A stretch of 47,982 bases of DNA from Ophryocystis elektroscirrha (Eukaryota; Apicomplexa; Conoidasida; Neogregarinorida; Ophryocystidae), in the NCBI GenBank assembly GCA_030141585.1, contig JAQIFP010000031.1, forward strand, positions 6,227-54,208. Reading direction: 5' to 3'. The position numbers and the translations under genes were made by a program. Under the pieces are notes generated by a model. The model was not told where the DNA came from. It was given only the letters and a program-made list of their open reading frames with translations, and did no database searches. This document shows, in pieces, positions 12,307 to 24,680 of this stretch (positions within the stretch are counted from its first letter, which is position 1; each line of letters opens with the position of its first letter).

Positions 12307-15294
12307 TGTAAATATAGATAATAATAATAATTAAATGTATATATATATATATATTTATTAAAAATAACATTACGATGATTATGCCTATATATATAAGAGG
12401 AGATTTTTCGCTTAACTATTTTATTTTTTTAGGTAGCATTTTTTGGAGGTATTTCTCTAACTGGAAGCATGACTATGATGGATCAAAAAAATGCTGAAGC
12501 GGAACTTGGCAAAGATCCCAGCGTTGTGGTTTTCGATGAAGCTCACAATATAGACAATGTTTGTATTGAAGCTTTTAGCATAAACATAAGCATGGTTACT
12601 TTGGATAGAGCTCGTCAAAATTTAGCTAAACTAAACACTTTAGTAAACGAGTGAGGTTGTAATGATATTCATTTAATTAAATATTACAATTGGTGTGTAT
12701 TAAAAGTTTATATATATATTGATTATACCATATGTAGCGTTATTTTTCACTTTCTGCAGAGCCAAAAAAATAAATTCTCAGCGGCTATTAGAAGAATACA
12801 CTAACTTAGTCAATTCTCTAAGGGTTTCAGGGCAACTTGATGACTTTGCTGTGGAATCATTAGCCAATCCCGTAATTCCTGAGGATATAGTAAAGGAGGT
12901 GAATTATGATGTTAATAATTATTATATTATATTTTATTTATTTATAGCCTTGTAAACATATTTATTCTGTAAATAAGTTTTTATTACTGTCAGCTGTACA
13001 TACGGATAGATGTATATATATATAAGCCTAATAATTTACAATAAATATAAAAGTATAGGCCATTCCGGGAAATATTCGACGTGCAGAGTTTTTTTTAGCA
13101 ACTATGCGACATCTTGTTTTATATTTATCTACATACATCAAGTATTTGATAGTTGAAGCATTAATAATTCAGGGTATTTACTGTTCGAATAGAAGGCCCT
13201 TTGACCTTTCTAAAGATTCTAAAAAAAGAAACAACTATTGATCAAAAAACTTTAAAGTTTTGTTATGAACGGTTAAAGTAGGAAATTACAACAAATAAGG
13301 AAATTTTTTTTTAGATCTCTTTTACTTACGTTAGAAGTTACCAGTTTAGAAGAATACAGCCCTCTAATTTTATGTGCAAATTTCTTCACTTTAGTCGGAA
13401 CATATTGGGAAGGTTTTATATTGATTACGGACCCTTATCCAGAAGCAGAAGGCATCTACAGCCCATTAATTCAATTGAATTGCTTAGATGCTTCAATAGC
13501 AATGAAACCTGTACTTAAAAAGTTTCAATCTGTAATTCTTACTTCTGCTACAATATCACCCTTAAATCTTTACCCTAAACTTTTGAAGTTTACCCCTATT
13601 ACAACTATGTCGTTACCAATGTCTCTTGATCGTAATTGTATTTGTCCTCTTATTGTTTCTAAAGGCGCTGATCAGGTATAAAATTAATTATTAAATATTA
13701 TTTATGTGTTTCATATAATGGGTAATTAAATAATTTTTGTATATTTTTCCTCCAAATACAATAATATTCAAATATATCTGTTTGTATGGTATATAAATTA
13801 ATTACTGCGTACTAATGTGTGTATAAAAACTTCAAACCAATGTAGATACCATTAACTTCAAGATTTGATATGCGTTCTGATCAAGCAGTTTTACGCAACT
13901 ATGGAACATTATTAATTGAGTTATCCAAAACAGTTCCAGATGGAATTGTTTGTTTTTTTACATCCTACGCATTTATGGAAAATATTGTGTTTTCTTGGTA
14001 TGAAATGGGAATTATTGCTGAAGCCATGAAACACAAATTAATTTTAATGGAAACCAAAGATGTTATTGCTACAACTTTAGCTTTACATTCCTATAGAAAA
14101 GCTTGTGACTCTGGGAGAGGTGCAGTATTTTTCAGTATAGCCAGGTATAGTCAAAGCTATATAAAACAAGATATAGCTACACTCAATTAAATTTTATTTA
14201 TATATTTATTTGATATCTTTAAAGTATATAATATTATGATTTAATTTATGCGTTGATACAAATAAATAAAAATTATTTCAATATCATATTGAGAATAAGA
14301 TATAATAAATATTTACTATAGTAATGCACTAAATTTTCTTAATAATATTATGTAAACTGCTATATATATTATGTCATACTATTTTTATATATTCAACTGT
14401 TATATTTAATAAATATGTTGAATAGTGAGTTAATTATATAATATAAAATTATCTAAACTACATCACAATCAGTTTTATTTAGAGGAAAGGTTGCTGAAGG
14501 AATTGATTTTGACCGACACTATGGACGTGCTGTGGTTTTATTTGGCATACCTTACCAATTTACACTCTCTAAAACTCTAAAGTCTCGATTGGATTATATG
14601 AAAGTAATTTAATAAACTAATAACAATCAATTCTAGGAAAATTATCAAGTGCCAGAAAATGAGTTTTTGACTTTTGACGCTATTCGCCAAGTAACTTTTC
14701 TTTTAATTTTGCTATATATTAGGCAGCGCAATGTGTTGGAAGAGTTATACGATCTAAAGCGGATTACGGCCTTATGATTTTTGCTGACGCAAGATATAGT
14801 AGAGTAGACAAACGGCAAAAATTACCCGAATGGATTTTAAAGTGTGTAAACAACATACATGTATCAATAATAGTAATTAATAATTTCATTTCATATAGTT
14901 TTAATTAAGAATTAAATAATTTTGCTATTAATGATACAAGTTGAAGTCGGGATATACACACAATAATTTAATAATTTAAATCGATTTAGTATCAAAGTGT
15001 ACATAATTACTTATAAGGTGTATCATTTATAACAGTATTGCAATTTTGTATATTATTTATATATATAATTCTATTCCTCTGATAACAAATTTTTATGACA
15101 GGCATCTAGACCCAAATCATATGAATTTATCAACAGACGCAGCTATCAGTATAGCAAGGAGTTTCTTGATGGAAATGTCTCAGCCGCTTAAAATAACAAA
15201 TAAATCTCGATTAGATGCAAATGCATTGAAATTACTTGAAGAACAATTTCAGAAGAAGAAAAGTGAATTAAATGAAGATGTTATAATGACATAA
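10932..15294 (+). CDS. ERCC2: XPD/ERCC2 (Rad3) DNA helicase of TFIIH
   Basis: 5'-3' superfamily 2 helicase of TFIIH, used in nucleotide-excision repair and Pol II initiation. Eleven exons join in frame (10932-11909, 12433-12650, 12760-12898, 13059-13141, 13173-13277, 13315-13675, 13846-14144, 14483-14603, 14637-14690, 14723-14841, 15102-15294), giving 889 residues against about 760 in human. Visible motifs are Walker [17 protein letters not shown] (DEAH box), [19 protein letters not shown] and [11 protein letters not shown] (motif VI). The four Fe-S cluster cysteines are present in [18 protein letters not shown] and ICPYF. Roughly 90 polar residues rich in Asn, Ser and Glu are inserted between the second and third cysteines, and about 20 residues ([10 protein letters not shown] onward) come before the DEAH motif. 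Followed 202 bp downstream by NOP10 on the same strand. Confidence 0.95.
12268..12357. repeat. (TA)n tracts in XPD intron 1
   Basis: Two TA runs within the 523-nt intron 11910-12432. The rest of that intron is AT-rich and non-coding. Confidence 0.75.
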
Positions 15295-15496
15295 TTATGT
15301 TTGAATTAATTATTTTAATTAATTATTTCATTGTTAGCTAATATAAAGTCAAATTACTCTTTTTAGTAATAATCTGCCTTTTCGATAATAGCAATTTTCA
15401 ATGTTTCCATTACATACTAGTTAGATACATATAGCAATTAATGTTCTACCTCGCTTTTAATGGACAAAATACTTCTGTGACTGTTTTTACTGGAAA

Positions 15497-15805
15497 ATGT
15501 ACTTACGATATTATCTTGATGAAAATAAAAATAGAATTTATACTATTCAGGTAATTATTATCCAATTATTATTTTAATCAAAGTTTTTCATTAAAAAATT
15601 TAAGTTTTCTCCTTTTTTAAATAATTTTTCTGACTAGTATTTATCATTGTTTTACTTGTAGATGAAAGATCCTAGTGGAACGCAGCCTACGTTTTCAGCT
15701 CATCCGGCAAGATTTTCATTGGATGATAAATACAGTTATCAGAGAATAACTTGTAAAAAGCGTTTCAATTTGCTACCAACGCAACAACCTTTATATGAAT
15801 TATAA
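15497..15805 (+). CDS. NOP10: H/ACA snoRNP protein NOP10
   Basis: NOP10 is the small core protein of H/ACA snoRNPs (with dyskerin/Cbf5, Nhp2 and Gar1) that pseudouridylate rRNA in the nucleolus. Two exons, 15497-15550 and 15662-15805, join after Ile-Gln and give 65 residues, the normal eukaryotic length. It begins [17 protein letters not shown] and contains [14 protein letters not shown] and [15 protein letters not shown], the diagnostic core. As in other eukaryotic versions the archaeal-type zinc cysteines are absent. Both exons are short. It lies between XPD and a convergent membrane-protein gene whose stop is 120 bp away. Confidence 0.95.
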
Positions 15806-15925
15806 TTTTTTTTCTTTTTTATATAAAAAATTTACTAAACTGATAAAAATTGAAAAAAAAAAACTTGACTTGAAAATTAATGGTTGTATACTAAAAACTG
15901 TATATTAAAAATGGTATAGTAAAAA

Positions 15926-16939
15926 CTAAACTACATCTAAAGCTTGATTACGGGATTTCCACGTTTTGATCCACATAAAAATAGTGAGAATTATAATTAA
16001 ACTTATCAAGGCTACGACTACAATAAAAACGATTAAGACAATGTTATAGGTTTTGACACTTTCGTTAATCGCTTCATAAGGTGGTATTGGAATGTACATC
16101 ATTTCTTCTGAAGAAGTTGAATCGACTCCTCGAACGGCATCATTATAAAGCTCAGTATATGTGTTGAGAGAAGAACATATATATTCGGCATTGGGTCGAT
16201 TTTCTAAAATTAAGGGTTCTATATATAAAGGAAAACTGTATGACATGGCAGCAAAGTTGTTAGTTATATAGTCAGATTCAGCTATAGAATATTCGGACGT
16301 AATCTTATCGATTAAATCTTCTGTTTGGAAAAGAATAAGGTTAGGATGAAACGGAGCTTCGTGTTCAACAACCGTTATTATATCGTCTAAGTACCACAAT
16401 CTGTTTAATGGCTGTGAAAATACGTGGATAAACACTCTAGTATGAGATAAAAAAGCTTCAGACGAAACAGCTCTATAATGATTACATGTGTGCTCATCTG
16501 AAAGAATCGTTTCTGGTGATTTTGATAACCAAACAGACAATATGCGTAAATGAAGACTTTCTGGTGTAGTTTCAGACCAGAAATTGTCCGAGGAATATTT
16601 ACTTGGTAACAAGTTATACATAGCTGGATATATATGACTGACTGGATGTCTAGGATTGAAATCGCACTTTCTTTTAAACAAACATAACTTAAACGTTTCT
16701 AGTGATGTAATGCGATCACATTCAGTGTCTATTGCCTTTAATGTAGCCATATCGTCTATACTTTGAATATTGACCGTAAATCTTGAATAATTGGTCCATA
16801 TATCGCTTAATAAACATGTTTTCTGATTTTGGAGTAATGCAGGATCAACTAATAGACTCAAATCTACATATACTTTGTCTTTGTCAATTTCAGCCGTGCA
16901 GATCGCTATAAGAACTAAAAACAAAAAAGTAAAAAACAT
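15926..16939 (-). CDS. Orphan type I membrane protein, 337 aa
   Basis: I do not recognise this protein. A single open exon encodes 337 residues. The N-terminal 16 or so residues (MFFTFLFLVLIAICTA) look like a signal peptide. One strong membrane helix sits near residues 297-323, followed by a tail of about 14 residues that is basic and ends in Asp-Val-Val. The predicted lumenal part of about 280 residues has six cysteines outside the signal, enough for three disulfides, and two N-glycosylation sequons (Asn-Tyr-Ser near residue 50 and Asn-Glu-Ser near 293). In an apicomplexan such a protein could be on the surface or in a secretory organelle, but nothing here proves that. Lack of introns is unusual among its neighbours. 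It is followed upstream on the same strand by the deaminase gene, 145 bp away. Confidence 0.8.
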   Translation of the reverse strand: MFFTFLFLVLIAICTAEIDKDKVYVDLSLLVDPALLQNQKTCLLSDIWTNYSRFTVNIQSIDDMATLKAIDTECDRITSLETFKLCLFKRKCDFNPRHPVSHIYPAMYNLLPSKYSSDNFWSETTPESLHLRILSVWLSKSPETILSDEHTCNHYRAVSSEAFLSHTRVFIHVFSQPLNRLWYLDDIITVVEHEAPFHPNLILFQTEDLIDKITSEYSIAESDYITNNFAAMSYSFPLYIEPLILENRPNAEYICSSLNTYTELYNDAVRGVDSTSSEEMMYIPIPPYEAINESVKTYNIVLIVFIVVVALISLIIILTIFMWIKTWKSRNQALDVV

Positions 16940-17084
16940 ATTTACGCTTTACTGTTATTACCGGGAAATTTTGCATTATAAAACAGCTTTTAGAAGCATT
17001 ACCGGTTATAGTAACGGTACAAATTTATCAGGTTTATTTAGTTGTAGTTAAAGTTATAAGAGAAAAATGTATTTCAAAGAAGTT

Positions 17085-18449
17085 TTAAGAAAACTTTTCA
17101 ATTTCTTTCAAACTGTCTTTAGATGACTTGAGCAAAAAATTTAAAGATTTTTGCTCAATTTTAGAAGCTGCGTCTTTATCTACCATATAAACTACATCTG
17201 GATGTAATTGAGTGCACGTTATTGGCCATTTATGTGTGAAAGGACCATCAATGGCAGCTGCAATAGCTTCCTTTTTTGATGCACCAGTCGCCAAAACTAA
17301 TAATGATTTTGCGTCTAATATTGTTTTAATGCCAACAGTCATTGCTTTTGTAGGAACCTATTAGAATAAAATAAGTCATTAATTAGTAGTAGTAATGCCA
17401 AGCTAATTAAAAATTGATGTGTAAAATATTGCTTATTTTCACATTACTTATAAAAAATTAATGCATAAGAAGTCAGTCTTCTTGCAATGACTTCTTATAT
17501 AGCAAGTTTTAATGTACACAAAATAATAATGTATAATACCATGCTTAAACAAAAAACCTTTGTTGCATCATATTAATATTAAGGGCTTTGTGTGATTATT
17601 CAATCATGAAAAACATATAATATTAATATTATCGAGAGCCTATTACAATATATAGTAGATAATTAACGCATTTATAATATTTAATTTATAGGCAATATTG
17701 AGTAACTATTTCAAAATAGTGTATTTTTATACAAGCCGTATATATAAGATTTATATAATTATAATGAAAAAATACTTCGTCAAATGTAGTTGAAATAATT
17801 CATCAATATCAATAGTATATAATTCATATATTATAATACATGCATGCTCTCGTATAATTTTAGCTTCGTCTATAATTATAATTCGATTATATACACTTTA
17901 CTTCAAAGTATATCAACTTACGGGATTCATGTTACAAAAAGGGGGCTCCTTAGGGTCTATATCAAGGGTAACAATTCGAGTAGTACTATAGCAGGAAGAA
18001 AAAGGTTCATTAAATGCAATATGGCCATTTTTACCAACACCGCACAAAAATAAGTCAATAGGGCCATGTTTAGCAATTTTGTTTTCATATTCAATGCAAT
18101 ATTTATTATTTTTAGTATCATAACACTCAGAATACGGAATATTGATGTTTTCTTTTGGAATGTCTATATGATCAAAAAAATTTGAGTGCATATAATAATT
18201 GAATGATTCCTTGTTGTCTTTTTTCATCCCCATATATTCATCCATATTAAAAGTTATTACATTCTTGAAACTTATCAAATTCTTCTTATAATACTCAATT
18301 AGTTTTTTATAAACTGGGGTTGGTGTATTTCCAGTGGGCAGTCCCAAGACAAAGGGTTTGGATTCCTTATGATCTTTGATTCGTCTTACTATATATGCAG
18401 CAGCTGCTTCTGCCAAACTATCTATATCATCAAACACGTGTAATTGCAT
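17085..18449 (-). CDS. Glucosamine-6-phosphate deaminase (NagB/GNPDA family), Asp to Asn in active site
   Basis: NagB/GNPDA enzymes convert glucosamine-6-phosphate to fructose-6-phosphate and ammonia in the cytosol. Exons 18449-17922 and 17357-17085 give 266 residues, the same length as E. coli NagB. Family motifs are LGLPTGNTP (phosphate loop), FNMDEY with the catalytic Asp at 70, and GHIAFNEP with His143 and Glu148. The residue that pairs with the His in the catalytic triad, normally Asp (GxGxDGHIAFNEP), is Asn141 here. The segment after TRIVTL, which in E. coli carries a phosphate-binding Arg before FFDND, is about four residues shorter and lacks that Arg. The enzyme may be slow, altered or repurposed. 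A missing micro-exon at the 564-nt intron could explain the short segment but not the Asn. Confidence 0.88.
17465..17498. other. Hairpin-forming inverted repeat in deaminase intron
   Basis: Perfect 11-bp arms ATAAGAAGTCA (17465-17475) and TGACTTCTTAT (17488-17498) around a 12-nt loop, within the intron 17358-17921. Its arms are less AT-biased than the surrounding sequence. Confidence 0.6.
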
Positions 18450-19026
18450 TTCACTTTTCTTTTAAATAAGCTATAATCAGGTTTACAATAAGTGTCCCAA
18501 TAATGACATATTTAATTTTCGTGTATGTATGTTGGTAAAAGGACCACTCGAGTCAGATTTAAATATTCTTCTAAAATAAAACCAAAAAAAAATTTTAAAT
18601 GATGATTTACAATTAACTCAGCTCATTAATAGCCTTATGGCAATGCTATGACAAAGTAATGCACAAAACTAACCCTTTTGTGTCTAACTGATTTTGAAAA
18701 ACTAAATATGATAATTTTCTTTGCATTTATGTTTGTATTGATTAAAATATTTTTTAACATAATAAAATATTGGTACAATTAAATTTACAATTGTAACAAA
18801 AGATTTAGTAAAAAAGGTTATCTGTTGGCTAATCTTTGCAAATTATAAAAAACATGAGCAATCTATACGTTTTTAGAAAATTGGTTTATACACATATACT
18901 TTATAATTGTGTTAATTAATGAACACATGGAGAAAAAAATGTTGAGAAAAATAATTATAGAAATACACTAGTTATTTTAATATTGCTTTTATGTATTTGA
19001 GAATATATTTTTTTTTAACTGAAAAT
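18450..19026. other. Intergenic region, calpain / deaminase
   Basis: AT-rich, about 580 bp. It should hold the deaminase promoter and the calpain 3' UTR. I see no coding sequence or structured RNA. Confidence 0.4.
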
Positions 19027-22000
19027 TTAAGTAAAACTTAATAATTGGTCACTTATTATTTGCATTATAAATTCAAACTTTAAAAATATATCTTGATCAT
19101 CATTTAAAATTGGTGTATTTAAGTTATCGTGGAAAATGTTTAAACCATAAATACAAATATAGTATGGAAAGAGTGACGTATTAAGGGATACTTGAGAAAT
19201 AGTAAGACAGCCCTAAAGAAAATAAATGCAATGTATTATTTACACGTATCAATAAGAATCTATACATGATGAAATTATTTTTAATCGTATATGTTTAATA
19301 AAACTTGGTTATACCTCTTTTTCATATGCTGAAAGTGCCGTAGTACTTATGGTATGATTGCTGTAATCATAGCCTCCTTCAAGATCACTTTTACAGACAA
19401 TTAATGCGTTGGAATCATTTTCATTCGATTGATAGAGTGTCATTCCAACTACTTTTATTGTATATACTGAATCTTGAACGTTTAACTTTATTGAGGCCTG
19501 TATAAGTCACAATTACACTATTTCATATTTAGAATTAAATATCAATTTTTATATTTAATTAAATAAAAAAAAACTTTTGATGCAAAATATCTATTCTTAT
19601 TATGAGGTGATGATATGTTTTTAATATATTTATTCTTTATATATTTAATGAAATAAGGTGTGCATAATGAAGCATGTAAGTTATTGATAAAAATTATAAG
19701 ATATTTATTTATGTAATAGTATATAGTTATAAAGACTATATATATATAGTCTTTATAATAAAATATGTATTATAAAGTACTATGTCCACATACAATATTC
19801 AGTTGAATTTATTATTCTATTATTACAATACAATCTAGTACAAATTACATTGATGAAAGAATCGCCAATACATTGAGGTGCCTTTAGCTGAATGAAGTAT
19901 TTAACATTGGGTTCCGTAGTTGTTTCAAATTTGGATGAGTCTATTGTAAGGTGATGACACTTATTTTTCAAAGGTTTTGGTAAATTGAAAGTTGGCATAT
20001 GAAATAACTCGTAATCTATAAGAAAAAACCCCAACTTAGATAACATTTAAACAGAAAAAAATAACTTAGATAACATATAAATAATTTTTTTATAAATAAT
20101 AATTATTAATTATTTTATATATATATAATTTATAATTATAGTTATAAAATAAGAAATCATTTCTTTTTGAAATTAATACAACACATAATTTATATGTATT
20201 TAATATTAAATGCTTATTTATTTACATTATAAATTAATACTATGTAAAATCAATTAATATACTTACCAGGGCTCCAAAATAAAGATTTATTGGTATTAAC
20301 TAAAGGGGTGCTTGAAGAATTTTGCTTATCGCAAAATACACTTAATTGATACTCCCCGTATTCATGTTTGTTGAATGTAGACAACACTACTGTATATATA
20401 CCTGCGTCTAATTCACACTGGATATAGCAACACGACATTCTATACTGTCCAGAAGAAATGGGCTTATTCATTTTCAAGCTCCTTGGCGTAGAGACCAAAC
20501 CAGAAAACACTCTTATGTTTAGAGAATACTCCTAAACTGAGCTTTTAATTTAGCATATTATACTTTAGCCATTTCAAGAATAAGCGTTATATTAATTTTA
20601 TATGGCACATATAAACGGATATGAGGGTTTTTAAAGTAAGTACGTAAATCGTTGGAAGATCCTCCGGCATTTTCCTCAGTGAAACAACCCTATATAAATT
20701 ATCAATAGGAAACGTAGAATTCACAGCAATAAATTTTTCTTTATGAATAAATTTATTATATAGCTCAATTAAATATAAGTAATAATTATAATAATAACAA
20801 TAATAATTATTATATTTATAGTAACAGAAATAATTATAATGATTATAATTCTAATACTAATGATTATAATAATAATAATTATATTAATAATTATTATATA
20901 TAAATATATATATATATATATTTTTGAAATCGAGTTGATCAGAATAAATACTTTACAATTTTATTTATGGAACTAAGTTATTTTACGGACAAATTTGTCG
21001 TTAAAACTTCTGTAATTTATTTTTTATTGACTGTATAATTATATAGTGAATTTTTTTTAAACTACCTTCAAATACTTAGATACAGTTTGAGAGCTCACTA
21101 ATGGAGGTAGATGTGTAATTTTAGCCGAACTGTTTGAGCTAACTCGGACAGTGAAATTGAATTCGTTTTTTTGAGAATATTGAGATATTACTAATGTCAT
21201 TGGCTGAATAAAGATATTGGTGACATGGTATGTGTTTTCATGTAAAGGGGAACTACAGGCGTCAAATATAAAGCTTGAATTCGGTTTTGTTAGTTGCAAT
21301 TTAACTAAGGTACACTCTCCGTTTGAATATATCCCGTGGTGCAATATATTTTCAGGGCATATTATGCGTTTTTTGCCTGCAAAAAATACCATTATTTAAC
21401 AGACATATATTTATGTAATAGTATTTTTGCTTGACATACCGGAAAAAATATGAACCGCAAGATATTTAGACGATGATTTTGCAGATCTTTCACGTAAATG
21501 ATGGGATAATAAAATCCAGCAATTAATTTGATCTACATTTTCAGGAGCATCAAATTCTAACAAAAATTGAGGATCGAAAGCAACTAAATGAGTGTCATCT
21601 GGAAGTATCATTGACGAAACTGCTGGTGAATTGATCCATCTAAAAAAATTATGCCATTACGAATAACGTAAAAAAAACATATTATTATATTATAATATAT
21701 ATATATATATATATATTAAGCAAGTTTAGTAGTAATACTAATAATATTAATAATAATATTAATAATATTTATAATAATATTAATAATAATATTAATAATA
21801 GTTATATATGTTGATAATAAACTTTTATTTGTAAGTTAATAATATTAAAGCACATTTGCTATATATTGATACACTGATATACTATTTCTCTTGTCTTATT
21901 TATAGTCATAGTTATAAAATGACTTACTTGGAATGAATACTTGTGTGATGGGAGAATATTTTAGGATTCCAACAAATGTATAAGTGGCTAAACCATTTTA

Positions 22001-22991
22001 TAACATCTTCCCAACAAATCCAAAAATATCCATTGTCCCGTATAATTTCTTGTTGACTATCGTAATTTAAAACATTTTGAAGCTCGTTAGTCCATGAATG
22101 TTTATCGTAAGGACTGAAACGACCTTTCCACGGAGTGCAACACCATGGATTTTTTACAAAAAGTAATTTGATTCCGTCAACCTGTGAAAAAAAAATGTAA
22201 TGTATATATACAGTTATTACATGTGCATTATTGATAACTGCGTATGCGTGTTTCGCAACAATTCCTATTCAGCGATTTTAGATCTTTTCCCCTCACCGCT
22301 TTTTTGGCACACATTTTCTGGGAATTTTCTAGACTGCGTTTTAATTGTTGCTATATCAGATGTTCCCAAACAAGCAACGCACCTATTTAAAGTAATTTAA
22401 GAAAAACGCTTACTTTCCGGACTCCAATCCTTCATACAATAGGTCCCAAATTTCGTTCCATTTCTCGGGGCATTCCATATTAAATGAATTAGAGCCTAAA
22501 GCGTACAGCGTAACTTATTAATAGAAATAAAACAAATGAATATAATAAATTATATTCCATAACTAAATTGTGTTATTTTCTGTTATTATTCGGATAAGTA
22601 TAATATTATTAATTAATAATATAAGCGCGTACATTATATGAATGATAAAGCACTTTCACATTGTAAAGTATTTTAATTATTTCTTGATCATAAATTTGCT
22701 CGATATTCACCTGTATAAATAGTTTTTCGTATACTAGGACTGGCGGTTAACACATCGTTACGAAATGGAATTATGTCTGGAATCCAGCCAGTTAATAAAT
22801 ACAAATCCGAACCAGGATTGGATCCTTGAATTGCATAAGTACTGCCTAACAATTTTGCAAAACACTTTTCCATAAGCGAAACCCAATACTCATTTTCTAC
22901 AGAGGAATGAGCAGCCAATACTTTCCCTGAACATAAATATATTTGCTACAGTTAAATAGCTAAATTTAAAATATGCATTATGTTTGAAATA

Positions 22992-23031
<40 letters not shown>

Positions 23032-24680
23032 TTAGTTTGACAAAAACCCTATTTTATTTGGTTACCATTAGAATTTACAGGAAGAAAGTCATCCACTAAT
23101 ACTTTCCGAGGTACACCATTTAAGTACAGCCGACATGCATACATACCTATAATATAAATATATTAATAAGAATTCGAATCAAGGTTTTGGATGAATTATA
23201 ATGATCCTATTATCCCAATACAATCTAATTTTTATTTATATCATATAATTTATCTTTATTTTTTTAATTTTTTTTATATAATTCTTATGTGATGCAATGT
23301 CCCAAAAAATACACAATACATACATAAGTAATAATTTTTATATTAAAATTATCATGAAATTTATTTACTGGAGATAATATAACAAATTAATACAATACGT
23401 TTTAGTAGAATAAATTATGATAAGCATAAAAATAATAGTATAAAGCTTTATTCACACAAACTCAATTAAAATACCTTTCATATTGAAAATCGGATATGCT
23501 TTTTTAGATTCTGAGTTTTTCTGTTGCGGATATAAGATATTTGAAATGACAGGGGTATCAAATTTATGCTCGTATTCAGACAAAGCAGCAAGAGAGGCTA
23601 GAAAAGAACAGTCTCCAATAAAACCTTGTCGAATAACGCTAAATTTTGTAGTGAAATATTTAAGTATAAATAATACTTAGATTTAGGGGTTTGTTGAATA
23701 AGAAATATGGGAGAATTTTTGCTGCAATTTTTAAAGTTAATAAGTTCGGAGATTCGTTTCCATTTATGAAATTTTCGTTGTTGATTGGAGGATAAAGAAA
23801 TATGCCCTTCTGGATCTGTCCATTTTTTTTCACATATATGCCACCCGTCTAAATAAACATCAAACGAGGGAGTATTTGGAGAAAAATGGTGAATTTTTTT
23901 TTTTTGACATCTATGTGAGGGATGATGATTCAAATCATACTCAATATTATTTATTTGAGTATTTTTGATGAGCTTAGAATGAATTGCATTAAAAACCGGC
24001 GGATCTTTATCTACCCAAAAATTATTTAGAATGTCACAATCATTGTCAACCCATGGTAATATCGCTACTTGACCCAATGGTAAAGATATCACTGAACTTT
24101 CTAGAATTACATATCCATGATCGATGTTGTCTATTAATGACGGAGTAAGTAATAGATACTGCTCTTTTGCTAGTAATTTATTCCCATCTTCATCAAGGGA
24201 TGAACTGTGTAGCTTACAATCAATGCTGTCCAATAATCGAAATTTTTTTTCTTTTGGTTCATGTATAGCTATAAAATAAGATATAAGCAAGAAAATCAAT
24301 ACTATTAATTATTGTACTATTTATATAAATAGTTTGCAAATATTATTGATTATTTATATTTTATAAATTATAATTTATAGAGTAGAGGTTACAAACAAAA
24401 TTACACAAATTAATAAAGTGAACGAATGTATAAATTTAATAACAAATAAATTAAATAATTGGACATACTATTTTTGCTGTGATCCCCAGAACTACTCAAC
24501 TCACTCACTAAATCTGATTCTTGAGAATTATTGGATGAGTCGTTATCAAAAATTGTCTGAATTTATGTTAGAAAATGAAATAAACAAGCATACGCTTTTA
24601 AAAATATTGTCTATTGATTTTTCTGAAAACTCTGTTTGAATTAAAGAACGTGAACATGTCTTAATACATGCACATCCCAT
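19027..24680 (-). CDS. Alveolate calpain, calpain-7-like cysteine protease with N-terminal Met-Gly-Cys
   Basis: Calcium-type cysteine protease resembling animal calpain-7/PalBH and the single calpain of Plasmodium and Toxoplasma. About 17 exons from 24680-24594 to about 19213-19027 give roughly 1060 residues. The start MGCACIKTC fits N-myristoylation and palmitoylation. A Ser/Asn-rich linker and a roughly 200-residue region precede the protease core. The triad is intact: Cys266 in QGFIGDCSFLASL, His471 in AKHAYAVI and Asn491 in FVKNPW. Further core signatures are NGVPRKVLVDDFLPV, LYLLTGWIPD and DNGYFWICWEDV. Two C-terminal beta-sandwich (C2-like/CBSW) domains follow, including MTLVISQYSQKNEFNFTVRV and CYIQCELDAGIYTVV. 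Exons 1-15 keep phase (24680 to 19794). The join from 19794 to the exon at about 19500-19312 is unresolved. Plasmodium calpain is known to be acylated at a similar N-terminus. Confidence 0.9.

Noticed and set aside
24377..24639. Plus-strand open frame of about 85 codons opposite the calpain start, preceded by an AG
   Set aside because: The minus strand of the same stretch gives the calpain exons with Met-Gly-Cys start and strong GTATGC and GTATGT donors that keep phase into the next exon. The plus frame has no ATG start of its own and no partner exon.
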